Assembly: GCF_000382485.1 (NCBI RefSeq)
Contig: NZ_AORY01000012.1
Coordinates: 62,001 to 126,000 of the forward strand
DNA from: Sphingomonas sp. Mn802worker
Lineage (GTDB): Bacteria > Pseudomonadota > Alphaproteobacteria > Sphingomonadales > Sphingomonadaceae
Length of the DNA: 64,000 nt
Reading direction: 5' to 3'
Part shown: positions 1-7,334 of the stretch, piece by piece
Numbering within the stretch: position 1 is the stretch's first letter
Layout of the letters: each line of letters begins with the position of its first letter
The notes under the pieces: model-generated
Told to the model about the DNA's origin: nothing
Database searches by the model: none
The model's input: only the letters and a program-made list of their open reading frames with translations
Position numbers and translations under genes: made by a program

Positions 1-627
1 CCCAATCAGCGTGATCGGAAGCGGCCACAGGATCGACCGGTCGATCGTCGATTGCGTCAGTCCGATGCTCGGCCCCTGGTGCAGCGTGTTCCACCACACC
101 ACCGAATAACGGATGATCGGCAGCAGCACCGATCCCGCGATCCCGTACAACGCCGGTATCTCACCCGCGCCGCCCCGCTCACGATCGGCGCGCGACAGCG
201 CCATATAGCCGAGATAGACGAACAGCAGCAGCAGCATCGACGTCAGCCGCCCATCCCACTGCCAATACGTCCCCCACGTCGGCCGCCCCCAGATCGCCCC
301 TGTGACCAGACAGATCGCCGCAAACACCGCGCCCGGCACCGCAATCGCACGCGCCGCGATCGCCGCCAGTGGATGTCGCCAGACGAGGAAGGCGATGCTC
401 GACAGCGCGATGCCGCTCCACCCGCCCATGCCCAGCCACGCGGCGGGCACGTGCAGGTAGATGATGCGAACGCTCTCGCCCTGCAGGTAATCGGGCGGCG
501 TCATCGTCAGGCCCGCAGTCGCACCAAAGGCGATCAACGCAGCCCCGATCCAGAAGAGCACCGGCGTCAGTGGCCGCGCGACTTTGAGGAAACGCGCAGG
601 ATTGGCAAAGGCATGAAGCGCGGGCAC
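1..627 (-). CDS. ccmC: Heme exporter permease CcmC, 3' end cut by window
   Basis: This is an integral membrane subunit of the cytochrome c maturation (system I) machinery, which handles heme for attachment to CcmE. Reading leftward from a GTG at 627 gives 209 codons with no stop before the window edge. Visible features are several hydrophobic helices, a YLHVPAAW segment, the tryptophan-rich WD-type motif around WGRPTWGTYWQWDGRL, and WWNTLHQGPSI, all typical of CcmC. An in-frame stop lies just upstream at 643-645 and no ATG occurs in between, so GTG 627 is the likely start, although no strong Shine-Dalgarno is seen. The rest of the ccm cluster should lie to the left of this window. The family assignment is firm; the exact start is less so. 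Confidence 0.88.
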   Translation of the reverse strand, partial: MPALHAFANPARFLKVARPLTPVLFWIGAALIAFGATAGLTMTPPDYLQGESVRIIYLHVPAAWLGMGGWSGIALSSIAFLVWRHPLAAIAARAIAVPGAVFAAICLVTGAIWGRPTWGTYWQWDGRLTSMLLLLFVYLGYMALSRADRERGGAGEIPALYGIAGSVLLPIIRYSVVWWNTLHQGPSIGLTQSTIDRSILWPLPITLIG

Positions 628-681
628 GTCGCTACCGTTAAATCAGTCGCACGCGCGCGTCACGCGAGTCGTCGCAGCCGT

Positions 682-1728
682 TCAGCGTCCGATCAGGCGA
701 CGCGCCATGCGGTCGGCGACCTCGGCCGCGGACTCACCCGTCGCCTCGCTCTCGTCCCACACCTGGTGCAGCCGCTCGGGGATGCGCGCGATCCGCGTCA
801 TCACCTCGGCCTCGTCACCGTGGCCGAGATATTCGAGCCCGACGTTGATGATCCCGCCCGCATTGATGACGTAATCGGGTGCGTAGGTGATGCCCGCGTC
901 ATGCAGCCGCTGCCCCTCCGCGGCGGTCGCAAGCTGGTTGTTCGCACCGCCGGCGACGATCTTCGCCTTCAACCGCCCGATCGTCTGCTCGGTCAGGATG
1001 GCGCCCAGCGCATTGGGGCTGACGATGTCGGCCTCGGCGAACAGGATCTCCTCGGCGGGTGCAGTCTTGGCGCCCACCTCCGCCGCCATCCGCTCTGCGC
1101 GGGCCGTATCGACGTCGGCGATCGTCAGTACCGCCCCGTCCTTCGCCAACAGCTTGGCAAGCCCGCCGCCGACCGAACCGACGCCTTGGATGGCGACACG
1201 GACGCCGCGCATATCGTCGCTGCCCAAGCCCCGCTTCGCCGCTGCCTTGACGCCCAGATAGACGCCGTGCGCGGTGTATGGTCCCGGATCGCCGCCCGCA
1301 GCACCCGACGCGACCGGCAGGCCCGAGACGTACTTGGTCTCGGCCGCGATCACCTTCATGCGCGCCTCGGACATGCCGACATCCTCGGCCGTGACGTAAC
1401 GTCCGCCGAGCGACTCGACCTTCTGCCCGAACGCGCGCAGTTGCGCCTCGCTGATGACCGCGCCTGGCTCGTCGGCCAGGATCACGCCCTTGCCGCCGCC
1501 CAGCTCCAGCCCCGCCATCGCGTTCTTGTAGCTCATGCCGCGCGACAGCCTGAGCGCGTCGGTGATCGCACCCGCCTCGCTCGCGTAATGCCAGAAACGC
1601 GCGCCGCCCGCTGCCGGCCCGAGCGCGGTCGAGTGGACCGCGATCACAGCCTTCAGCCCCGACGCCGGATCGGTGAACAGGTGAACGCCCTCGTGGTCGT
1701 CGAAATCAGGGAAACCCCAGTTCGCCAT
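682..1728 (-). CDS. Glu/Leu/Phe/Val dehydrogenase family protein
   Basis: This is an NAD-dependent amino acid dehydrogenase of the leucine/valine/phenylalanine dehydrogenase group, which interconverts an amino acid and its 2-oxo acid with release of ammonia. The 348-residue protein has the substrate-binding domain with GGGKGVI (catalytic Lys) near residue 75-82 and a Rossmann domain with GVGSVGG. The ATG at 1728 has a GGAG at good spacing. A longer in-frame extension runs into the tRNA-His gene and is rejected. The gene starts only 23 bases after the tRNA-His 3' end with no terminator between, so the two may be cotranscribed. Substrate preference among Leu, Val and Phe cannot be decided from the sequence. 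Confidence 0.9.
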   Translation of the reverse strand: MANWGFPDFDDHEGVHLFTDPASGLKAVIAVHSTALGPAAGGARFWHYASEAGAITDALRLSRGMSYKNAMAGLELGGGKGVILADEPGAVISEAQLRAFGQKVESLGGRYVTAEDVGMSEARMKVIAAETKYVSGLPVASGAAGGDPGPYTAHGVYLGVKAAAKRGLGSDDMRGVRVAIQGVGSVGGGLAKLLAKDGAVLTIADVDTARAERMAAEVGAKTAPAEEILFAEADIVSPNALGAILTEQTIGRLKAKIVAGGANNQLATAAEGQRLHDAGITYAPDYVINAGGIINVGLEYLGHGDEAEVMTRIARIPERLHQVWDESEATGESAAEVADRMARRLIGR

Positions 1729-1751
1729 AACGCTCCAGCCGGGTAGATTGA

Positions 1752-1829
1752 TGGGGCGACCGACGGGACTTGAACCCGCAACTTCCGGCATCACAAGCCG
1801 GCGCTCTAACCAATTGAACTACGGTCGCC
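1752..1829 (-). tRNA. tRNA-His (GTG), with encoded G-1 and CCA
   Basis: The reverse strand folds into a full cloverleaf. The anticodon stem is CCGGC/GCCGG around a seven-base loop with anticodon GTG, and the T-loop is TTCAAGT. The acceptor has eight base pairs because an extra 5' G (position -1) pairs with C73, the histidine identity pair. The 3' CCA is encoded. Length is 78 nt. Confidence 0.97.
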
Positions 1830-1891
1830 GCGAAGGCCCGCGCATTAGTCGCCCGCGCAACATTCCGTCAACCGGCAAAGTGCGCGTCGCG

Positions 1892-2608
1892 TCAGAACCG
1901 CCCCTCGATCGCCAGCATCCGTGCTGCACCATTGGCGACGAACCCGGCGGTGTCGAGCCGAGTCGCGACCGCCGGATCGCTCGGCACCAGCGTCAATTCG
2001 GCGCGGTAGCGTCCGTCCGCCCACAGCCGAAGCGCCGCACCTTCGGTTCCCGCCGCGCTGACCAGCGGCAACAGCAGCGCGCCGCCGTCGCATCGGGCGG
2101 TTCCGCTCACCGCCCCCGGCAGCGCCGCGCCCAGGAACGTGCCCGAAATCTCCGCCCGCACGCGCCCCTCCGCCGCCTCGCACGCGCCATCAGCGAAGCG
2201 CACGCTCACCTCGTCCAGGTTAAGCGCGGTGACCGGCAGCGGCGCAAACGCGCTGCCCGGCTCGATCGGCCCGCTTGTGCCGATCACGCCCGCGCGGCCC
2301 CGCGACAGCTCGACGGTGCCCGACAGCTTCGCATCGCCGTTGCGGCTCTCCAGCGCCACGCGCGCGCGCCCGATCAGCAGTGCCAGCGGCGATACGCGCG
2401 CGTTCAGGTCGCCCAGCGCCAGATCGCCGAACCGCGCCTCGCTCAGCCGCCCCGACCAGACGCTGCCCCGCACCTCGCGCGCGGCGAACCCTTTATCGTC
2501 AAGTCCTGCCCAGCCAAGCACCACCCGCAGCGGCAAGAGCACCAGCAACGCAGCCACGAACATTGCCAGGAACAGCGTCCGCCGGTCGGTCGCAAGTCGT
2601 ATCCGCAT
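1892..2608 (-). CDS. gspN: Type II secretion system protein GspN
   Basis: GspN is a bitopic inner-membrane protein of some type II secretion systems; its exact role is unclear and it is dispensable in some species. The 238-residue product has a single N-terminal transmembrane helix (about residues 12-32, rich in Leu, Val and Ala) followed by a periplasmic beta-rich domain starting with the family-typical AREVRGSVWSGRL. The start is the ATG at 2608, whose A coincides with the last base of the gspM stop (TGATG); a GTG one codon earlier would give a 4-base overlap. It is the last gene of the gsp operon. No gspO follows; tRNA-His lies downstream. Confidence 0.88.
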   Translation of the reverse strand: MRIRLATDRRTLFLAMFVAALLVLLPLRVVLGWAGLDDKGFAAREVRGSVWSGRLSEARFGDLALGDLNARVSPLALLIGRARVALESRNGDAKLSGTVELSRGRAGVIGTSGPIEPGSAFAPLPVTALNLDEVSVRFADGACEAAEGRVRAEISGTFLGAALPGAVSGTARCDGGALLLPLVSAAGTEGAALRLWADGRYRAELTLVPSDPAVATRLDTAGFVANGAARMLAIEGRF

Positions 2609-3084
2609 CACGCCGCCCGCGCCTTCAGCGTCATCTGCGCCGTAACCGTGCCATCGCCGTTGCCGCGCACGCTCAACCCGTCAACCAGCACGCCGTCGTT
2701 TTCCAGATTGCCGATCCACGCCATCAGCGCACCCGCCTTCGCGGTCGCGATCGAGGCACGAACGCGGTCGTTCGCCTCGGGCTCCAGCGTCGCGAGCGCG
2801 AACCCTGCCGCCTCGGCACGCGCGCGCACCTCGTCGGCGAGCGGCAGCTGCACCGGGCGAGGCTGCCGTCGCTGGATCAATTTCACCGCCGCCAATTCGC
2901 GCTCCGCGGTTCCCGCGCGCACCACCGCATCGACGTAGCGCTCACGCGTCGAGGACAGGCCGTTACGCACCGGGCGGATCACCAGCCCCCACACGATCGT
3001 CACCGCCAGCAGCCCCAGCATGACGAGGATCAGGCGCCGCTCACGCAACGATCGGCCCGCGAACCATCCACGCAGTTCGTTCAT
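2608..3084 (-). CDS. gspM: Type II secretion system protein GspM
   Basis: GspM is a small inner-membrane protein that pairs with GspL in the assembly platform. The protein is 158 residues, with a short cytoplasmic segment, one transmembrane helix at about residues 17-35 (LILVMLGLLAVTIVWGLVI), a coiled segment, and a ferredoxin-like periplasmic domain ending in MTLKARAA. Length and layout match the family. It starts 30 bases after the gspL stop and its stop overlaps the gspN start. Confidence 0.9.
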   Translation of the reverse strand: MNELRGWFAGRSLRERRLILVMLGLLAVTIVWGLVIRPVRNGLSSTRERYVDAVVRAGTAERELAAVKLIQRRQPRPVQLPLADEVRARAEAAGFALATLEPEANDRVRASIATAKAGALMAWIGNLENDGVLVDGLSVRGNGDGTVTAQMTLKARAA

Positions 3085-3114
3085 GCGTCCTGCTCCCGCA
3101 TCACGGCGCCCCCA

Positions 3115-4211
3115 TCACGGCGCCACCGTCAGGTCGCCGGTCAGCCGCCCGCCGGATTGCTGGAACACCCCGCTCGTCACGGTAAAGCCGGCGCGCTCCA
3201 GCTGGGTCTTGACCGTGTTCGCCTGCCCCTCGCCCGCTATCGACAAGGACACACGCAGCGCACCCGTCGGCTGGAAATCGAGCGCGGTCACCTCGCTGTC
3301 GGGCACCGCCTGCACGATCTGGTACACCGCCGCCGCGGTGCGGCTGAACCCCGACCCCGGACCCCGCAGCCGCGACAGCCGCTCGCCCAGCATCCGCGCC
3401 GCATCGCCGTCGCCGGCGCCGCGCGGCAATCCCTGCCGTGCCACCGCCTCGGCACGCACCTCCAGCGTATCCGCGCCGAGCGCGTAACGCGCGATCCGCA
3501 CTAGATCGATCGCCAGCGTCGCCAGCAGGATCATCGCGACCAGCAATGCCAGCCGCCGGACCAACGCCCAGTCGATCGCCCGCCGCGTCCGCCGCGCAAA
3601 GCGTCCTTGCCTGAGGTCGAGCGGCCACGCAGCCGCGGCGATCGCGGCCGCACGCCACACTTCGTCGCGCGCCAGCGTCACCGGCTCGGCATCGCCGACA
3701 ATCAACTCGGTCAGCCGCGCCTCGTCCGCGAACCCGGCGGAGCGTCCACGCACGATCGCCTGACCGCCTACCTCGCCGCGCAACCAGCCTTCCTCGGGCG
3801 CAGGCAGCAGCAGCGGCGCGGGCAGCATCGCGACCGGATCGACGCCGCGTGCGTTCAACTCGGCGAGCCACGTCGCCATCCGCTCAGGCGAAACCACCGC
3901 GATGGCGTGCTCCTCGCCGTCCGCCCCCCGCGCGCCGACCCGACCGCGACGTGCAGGTCGCCGGCCGTTGCGGTCGCATCGCTCACCACGATGCGCGCCG
4001 CCGCCGCCGCCTGCGCCGCCGACCGCGCGGGCAGCGCCGCCCAGTGAAGCGTCACCGCATCCGCCGGGGCCACCGCCACGACCGGGTCGGTCGCATCCTC
4101 GGCGACGGGCGGCATCCCCTCGCCCTCGTCGAGCACATCGTCGCGGATGCGCCACCAGCGCCACGGCTGATCCGCGGCAGGCGGCACGAAGAGGAGCGTC
4201 GTCGCGGTCAT
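3115..4211 (-). pseudogene. gspL: Type II secretion system protein GspL, frameshifted in this sequence
   Basis: GspL anchors the GspE ATPase to the inner membrane through an actin-like cytoplasmic domain and contacts GspM by its periplasmic ferredoxin-like domain. The ATG at 4211 overlaps the gspK stop by 4 bases (ATGA) and opens with MTATTLLFVPPAADQPWRWW, a good GspL N-terminus. This frame continues to DLHVAVGSARGG and then degenerates. The sensible continuation (ADGEEHAIAVVSPERM through the transmembrane helix LALLVAMILLATLAI to the C-terminus) is in another frame. The switch falls on a run of six G (plus-strand C, 3924-3929); one more G would restore a protein of about 365 residues. A sequencing or assembly error, a true mutation, or slippage at the tract are all possible. 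All flanking gsp genes are intact. Confidence 0.85.
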
Positions 4212-5176
4212 GATACGTCGCCCCATTGCCGCGAGACAAGCCGCGCGGGAAGGGTCCGCGCGTCGATCAATCCCTGTTCGTGCAATTCCGCCCCGTTCGC
4301 GACCACGTCGATCGTCAGCGCGAACCACACCGACTTCACCCCCGTCTGCGCCTTGGCATCCATCGCCGGCGTGCCCGTGCCGCCCAGCGACAGCGCGTTC
4401 CACACCGGATCGGTCGAGCCATAGCCCTGTTCGGGTCGCCTCAGCAGCACGCCCCGCACCGCCTCGACGCCGCCGCCCGTCTCCAGCAGCATCGCCAGCA
4501 GCGGTGCCTGTTCGGGCAGCAAGGTGTTGACGTTGATGATGGCTCGATCGACGGTCGGCAACGCGCACAGCCATGGCCGAAGCAGCTGATACTGCTCCGC
4601 CGTCACCCCCGACACCGCCCGCAGCTCGCTCACATCCGCCATCAGCGTGCCCGAGGTGCGATACCCGCGATAGGCGCCATCCTCCGCGCCGCCCGGCAAT
4701 GCTGCATCGTCCGAGTCGATGAAGTCCGCCGCCGCCGCCGGGATCGCCTCACCGCCGGGCACGCGCAGCAGGCGGATCAGGCGCTGGAATTGCAGCAACG
4801 TCTGGTTGTTCGCGGCATAGCTGCCGTCCGGCGCCTCGACCACCAGGCTATTAAGGTTGAAGCAATTGCCCCCGTCGCGCACTCGCACCGTCGCCACGCC
4901 GCCGGGGATCGGCAGCCCGAACGGCCGGTCGCTCCATCCGCCGAGCAGCGCGACACGGTCGCCCGCTTTGCCAAGCAGGCTCGTCACCCGCGTCGTCGCC
5001 AGCGTCTCCGCGGCATAAGCGTAGCCGCGCGCGGCATCGAGCGCGCCCGCGTTGGCGGTCAGCCGCGTCGAGATGCGCAACCGCTCCAGCGCCGTCGCCG
5101 CCAGCACCGCGATCACCGCGACGAGCAACAGCACCGTCAGCAGCGCCGCTCCGCGCTCGCCCCTAGCGCCGCGCAT
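4208..5176 (-). CDS. gspK: Type II secretion system minor pseudopilin GspK
   Basis: GspK caps the pseudopilus tip together with GspI and GspJ. Starting at the ATG at 5176, the protein has 322 residues: a short basic leader MRGARGERG, a prepilin-type cleavage site and an Ala/Leu/Val-rich helix lacking the Glu5 of other pseudopilins, as is normal for GspK. A large globular domain follows, with NCFNLNSLV and the INVNTL motif, characteristic of the family. A longer start at 5221 is possible but adds only an Arg-rich shadow of gspJ. The chosen start overlaps the gspJ end by 14 bases; the stop overlaps gspL by 4. Confidence 0.92.
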   Translation of the reverse strand: MRGARGERGAALLTVLLLVAVIAVLAATALERLRISTRLTANAGALDAARGYAYAAETLATTRVTSLLGKAGDRVALLGGWSDRPFGLPIPGGVATVRVRDGGNCFNLNSLVVEAPDGSYAANNQTLLQFQRLIRLLRVPGGEAIPAAAADFIDSDDAALPGGAEDGAYRGYRTSGTLMADVSELRAVSGVTAEQYQLLRPWLCALPTVDRAIINVNTLLPEQAPLLAMLLETGGGVEAVRGVLLRRPEQGYGSTDPVWNALSLGGTGTPAMDAKAQTGVKSVWFALTIDVVANGAELHEQGLIDARTLPARLVSRQWGDVS

Positions 5177-5828
5177 TGGGCGTCGGCGTAGGAGTGGGTG
5201 ACGGTTGCGCACCGGGCGCATCGCCGCGACGCGGGCGCGGCGCGCCGGTGCCGACGAGGAACATCATGCGATAGGCAGTGCCATTCTCGCGCACCAGTGT
5301 AAGCTCCGCCGCCTGCGGCAGCGCGGCGACCGGCGTGCCCTCCCATCGATCGCTCCACGCCCCGGCGTAGCGAAACCGCCATGTCGCCTGCCGCACGCCC
5401 TCAACGATCAGCGCCGCCGGCAGCGGTGCCGCCCCGTCGAGCGCCGGGTAACCGACACGCTCGATCCCGCCCGCGGTCAGCTGGTACTCAACCTTCTGCA
5501 ACGTCGCGCGCGGCGACTGGTCGATGTTGCTCCACCCGCCGCGCACCAGCCGCAGCATCGGCACCTGCCCCGATCCGCCGGTAAAGGCGGGCAGCCGCGT
5601 CCCGTTCTGGTCGCGCGTCGGCCGGTCGACCGCCTGCGCCAGGTCCGCGGTCAGGATCGACGACAATCGGTTGATCGCGCCGATATCGTCGAGCGCTGCA
5701 CCCGATGCGCCTTGCGCGCGCACGCTGAACGCCAGCAACGCGACGCCCGCCGCCGCGATCATGCCGAAGATCATCAGCGCGATCATCACCTCGATCAGCG
5801 TGAAGCCCGCCTCGCGCGTCCTTTTCAC
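5163..5828 (-). CDS. gspJ: Type II secretion system minor pseudopilin GspJ
   Basis: GspJ is part of the pseudopilus tip complex. GTG at 5828 overlaps the gspI stop (GTGA) and gives 221 residues: leader MKRTREAG, then FTLIEVMIALMIFGMIAAAG with the conserved Glu5 and N-terminal helix, then a beta-rich domain. The C-terminus ends in a Pro-Thr tail (PSPTPTPTP), which is unusual for GspJ and echoes the Pro-Thr linker of the lipoprotein at 16831-18423. Unlike gspG, gspH and gspI, the leader has no 33-bp repeats. Confidence 0.92.
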   Translation of the reverse strand: MKRTREAGFTLIEVMIALMIFGMIAAAGVALLAFSVRAQGASGAALDDIGAINRLSSILTADLAQAVDRPTRDQNGTRLPAFTGGSGQVPMLRLVRGGWSNIDQSPRATLQKVEYQLTAGGIERVGYPALDGAAPLPAALIVEGVRQATWRFRYAGAWSDRWEGTPVAALPQAAELTLVRENGTAYRMMFLVGTGAPRPRRGDAPGAQPSPTPTPTPNARR

Positions 5829-6250
5829 TGCTGCACGCTCGCCAGTTGCGCCGGCGGGCGGATCATCGTCGCGCGCCCCAGCACCGCGCCTTGGCCGTCC
5901 GCCACCGCCACGTCGACGCGCATCACGTCGCCGTCGCCGATCGCGCGCACGTCGCGGACCCAGCGCCACGCGCGCCCGCCGTTCTGCTCCGCGCCCGTCA
6001 CCCGCCCGCGCGTCGGCGGCTGCACGTCGCTGACCGCCTCGATCGCCACGTTCCGGGCCACGATCTGCGCCAGCAGCGTCGATTGCAGCAGCGCAGTCGA
6101 GCGAATCGTCGCCCCCTCCAGCCGGATCAGCGCCAGCGCCGCCAGACTGAATACCGCCAGCGCCACCATGATCTCGATCAGCGTGAAGCCGTGTTCGGCG
6201 GAACGGCACAACGGCGTAAAGCCGTTGTTGCGCCGATCAGCCCGCGACAC
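5825..6250 (-). CDS. gspI: Type II secretion system minor pseudopilin GspI
   Basis: GspI is a minor pseudopilin that nucleates the tip complex. I chose GTG at 6250 because a GGGAG sits five bases upstream and the resulting 14-base overlap with gspH mirrors the gspJ/gspK junction; a longer GTG start at 6298 also exists. The 141-residue protein has a 21-residue leader ending SAEHG, then FTLIEIMVALAVFSLAALAL. The leader contains an extra upstream GFTPLCRSAE copy of its own cleavage region, produced by a 33-bp tandem duplication. The rest (QIVARNVAIEAV ... WRWVRDV) is typical GspI. Confidence 0.9.
   Translation of the reverse strand: MSRADRRNNGFTPLCRSAEHGFTLIEIMVALAVFSLAALALIRLEGATIRSTALLQSTLLAQIVARNVAIEAVSDVQPPTRGRVTGAEQNGGRAWRWVRDVRAIGDGDVMRVDVAVADGQGAVLGRATMIRPPAQLASVQQ
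6181..6227 (-). repeat. 33-bp tandem duplication in the gspI leader
   Basis: The plus-strand unit beginning GCGTGAAGCCGT at 6181 recurs 33 bases later at 6214 as GCGTAAAGCCGT. In protein this makes GFTPLCRSAEH followed by the genuine GFTLIEIM. The unit is close in sequence to the one in gspG at 7235. Confidence 0.8.
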
Positions 6251-6815
6251 GGACGCTCCCGTCCGCCGCGATCGCGACGCTCGCGCTCGTTCCGTCACGC
6301 CGCAGCGACACGTTGAGCGACCGGTCCGCGAGCCCCGTCGTGTCGAACGTCACGCGTTCGCGCACCAAACCCGTCGCGCCCGTCCCCTGGCTCCACCGCT
6401 CGACGCGCAGCGGTTTCTCCACCATCGCCGCCCAGCGCCCGCCGCGCCATTGATCGAACCCGTAGCCGCTCGGCGTCACCCACACGCTGACCGGCCGTGC
6501 ATCGATGATCGCACTGTCGTGCGCCGCGCGCACCCGCGTCGCGAAACGCGCCGCCTCGTCCATCAGCCGCCCGCGCGGATCGGGCATCGCCAGCACCGCC
6601 ACCGCCGACGCCAGCCCGATGATCGTCACCACGACCATCAGTTCGATCAGCGTAAAGCCACGCTCGGCCGAGCGGAGCGTCGACGCCAAGCGCCGCTCGG
6701 CCGGCCACAGGACCGACGCCAAGCCACGCTCGGCGGGCCGCAGGACCGACGCCAAGCCAGGCTCGGCCGCGCGAAGCCTTGAGCCCCGCTGGCTCAAGCG
6801 AAAGGTGGAAAACAC
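6237..6815 (-). CDS. gspH: Type II secretion system minor pseudopilin GspH with expanded leader
   Basis: GspH is a minor pseudopilin joining the tip complex to the GspG shaft. The mature part (FTLIELMVVVTIIGLASAVAVL, then a beta domain with VWVTPSGYGFDQW) is standard. The leader is not: from GTG 6815, with a GAGG just upstream, it runs about 53 residues and contains three 11-residue repeats (AERGLASVLWP-like) directly before the real SAERG cleavage site. Ordinary prepilin leaders are some 6-25 residues. Internal TTG codons inside the repeats could give shorter leaders, but none has a good Shine-Dalgarno. The gene starts 27 bases after the gspG stop. Confidence 0.88.
   Translation of the reverse strand: MFSTFRLSQRGSRLRAAEPGLASVLRPAERGLASVLWPAERRLASTLRSAERGFTLIELMVVVTIIGLASAVAVLAMPDPRGRLMDEAARFATRVRAAHDSAIIDARPVSVWVTPSGYGFDQWRGGRWAAMVEKPLRVERWSQGTGATGLVRERVTFDTTGLADRSLNVSLRRDGTSASVAIAADGSVRVAG
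6650..6781 (-). repeat. Four 33-bp tandem units in the gspH leader
   Basis: Plus-strand units begin at 6650, 6683, 6716 and 6749, each starting (A/G)CG(T/C)(A/C)AAG. The unit at 6650 encodes the functional cleavage region; the other three are in-frame copies lying N-terminal to it. Units 6683-6781 resemble each other more closely than they resemble the 6650 unit. Confidence 0.85.
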
Positions 6816-6842
6816 CGGCCTCGCTCGCCTACGCAGCCAGCC

Positions 6843-7313
6843 TTACTGCCAGCTGCCGATATCGGCATTGATCCCCTCGCCGCCGTCCTTGCCGTCGGCA
6901 CCCAGCGTCCACACGTCGGCCGCCCCGTGCTGCCCGGGCGAGGCGTACAGATATGCGCGGTTCCACGGATCCTCGGGCAACCGCTTGATATACCCCCCGG
7001 CCTGATAACGCGACGCATCGACTCCCGCCGGTGCGCTCACCAGCGCCTGCAATCCTTGCGAGGTCGTAGGATAGCTGCCCTGCTGCAGCCGGTACATCTC
7101 CAGCCCCTGCTCGATCGTCGCGATATCGGCCTTCGCCTTCTGGATCCGCGCGGTGTCGCCCGACGGCAGCACGTTCAGCGCCACGATCGTCGCCAGCAGC
7201 CCGATGATGACGATCACGACCATCAACTCGACAAGCGTGAAGCCGTTTTCGGCGGAACGCCTCAAGGGCGTGAAGCCGTTACGTTTGCGGCGCTTCTTCT
7301 GTTCGGTACGCAT
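6843..7313 (-). CDS. gspG: Type II secretion system major pseudopilin GspG
   Basis: GspG is the main subunit of the pseudopilus shaft. ATG at 7313 is preceded by GAGAGAA and is preferred over the GTG at 7325. The 156-residue product has a Lys/Arg-rich leader, then a decoy GFTPLRRSAE, then the real cleavage site ENG and FTLVELMVVIVIIGLLATIV. The C-terminal WTLGADGKDGGEGINADIG is the calcium-binding loop typical of GspG. It lies 21 bases after the gspF stop. Confidence 0.95.
   Translation of the reverse strand: MRTEQKKRRKRNGFTPLRRSAENGFTLVELMVVIVIIGLLATIVALNVLPSGDTARIQKAKADIATIEQGLEMYRLQQGSYPTTSQGLQALVSAPAGVDASRYQAGGYIKRLPEDPWNRAYLYASPGQHGAADVWTLGADGKDGGEGINADIGSWQ
7235..7281 (-). repeat. 33-bp tandem duplication in the gspG leader
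   Basis: GCGTGAAGCCGTT occurs at 7235 and again exactly 33 bases on at 7268. It encodes GFTPLRRSAEN followed by GFTLVELM. It has the same period and a similar unit to that in gspI. Confidence 0.8.
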
Positions 7314-7334
7314 ATATTCTCTCACTGTCCTGAC

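Noticed and set aside
52-1746. Long open frame of 564 codons on the plus strand
   Set aside because: It is the antisense of ccmC and the dehydrogenase, full of Arg, His, Gln and Pro as expected of a high-GC shadow; no family resemblance.
1729-1794. Longer start of the dehydrogenase at 1794
   Set aside because: The added residues are encoded inside tRNA-His; the ATG at 1728 has a good ribosome site.
6650-6781. 33-bp repeats as a CRISPR array
   Set aside because: The units are directly adjacent with no spacers, are in frame inside gspH and encode an 11-residue motif.
5205-6782. 525-codon plus-strand frame opposite gspI-gspK
   Set aside because: Arg/Gln-rich shadow of the pseudopilin genes; the minus strand has clear family motifs.
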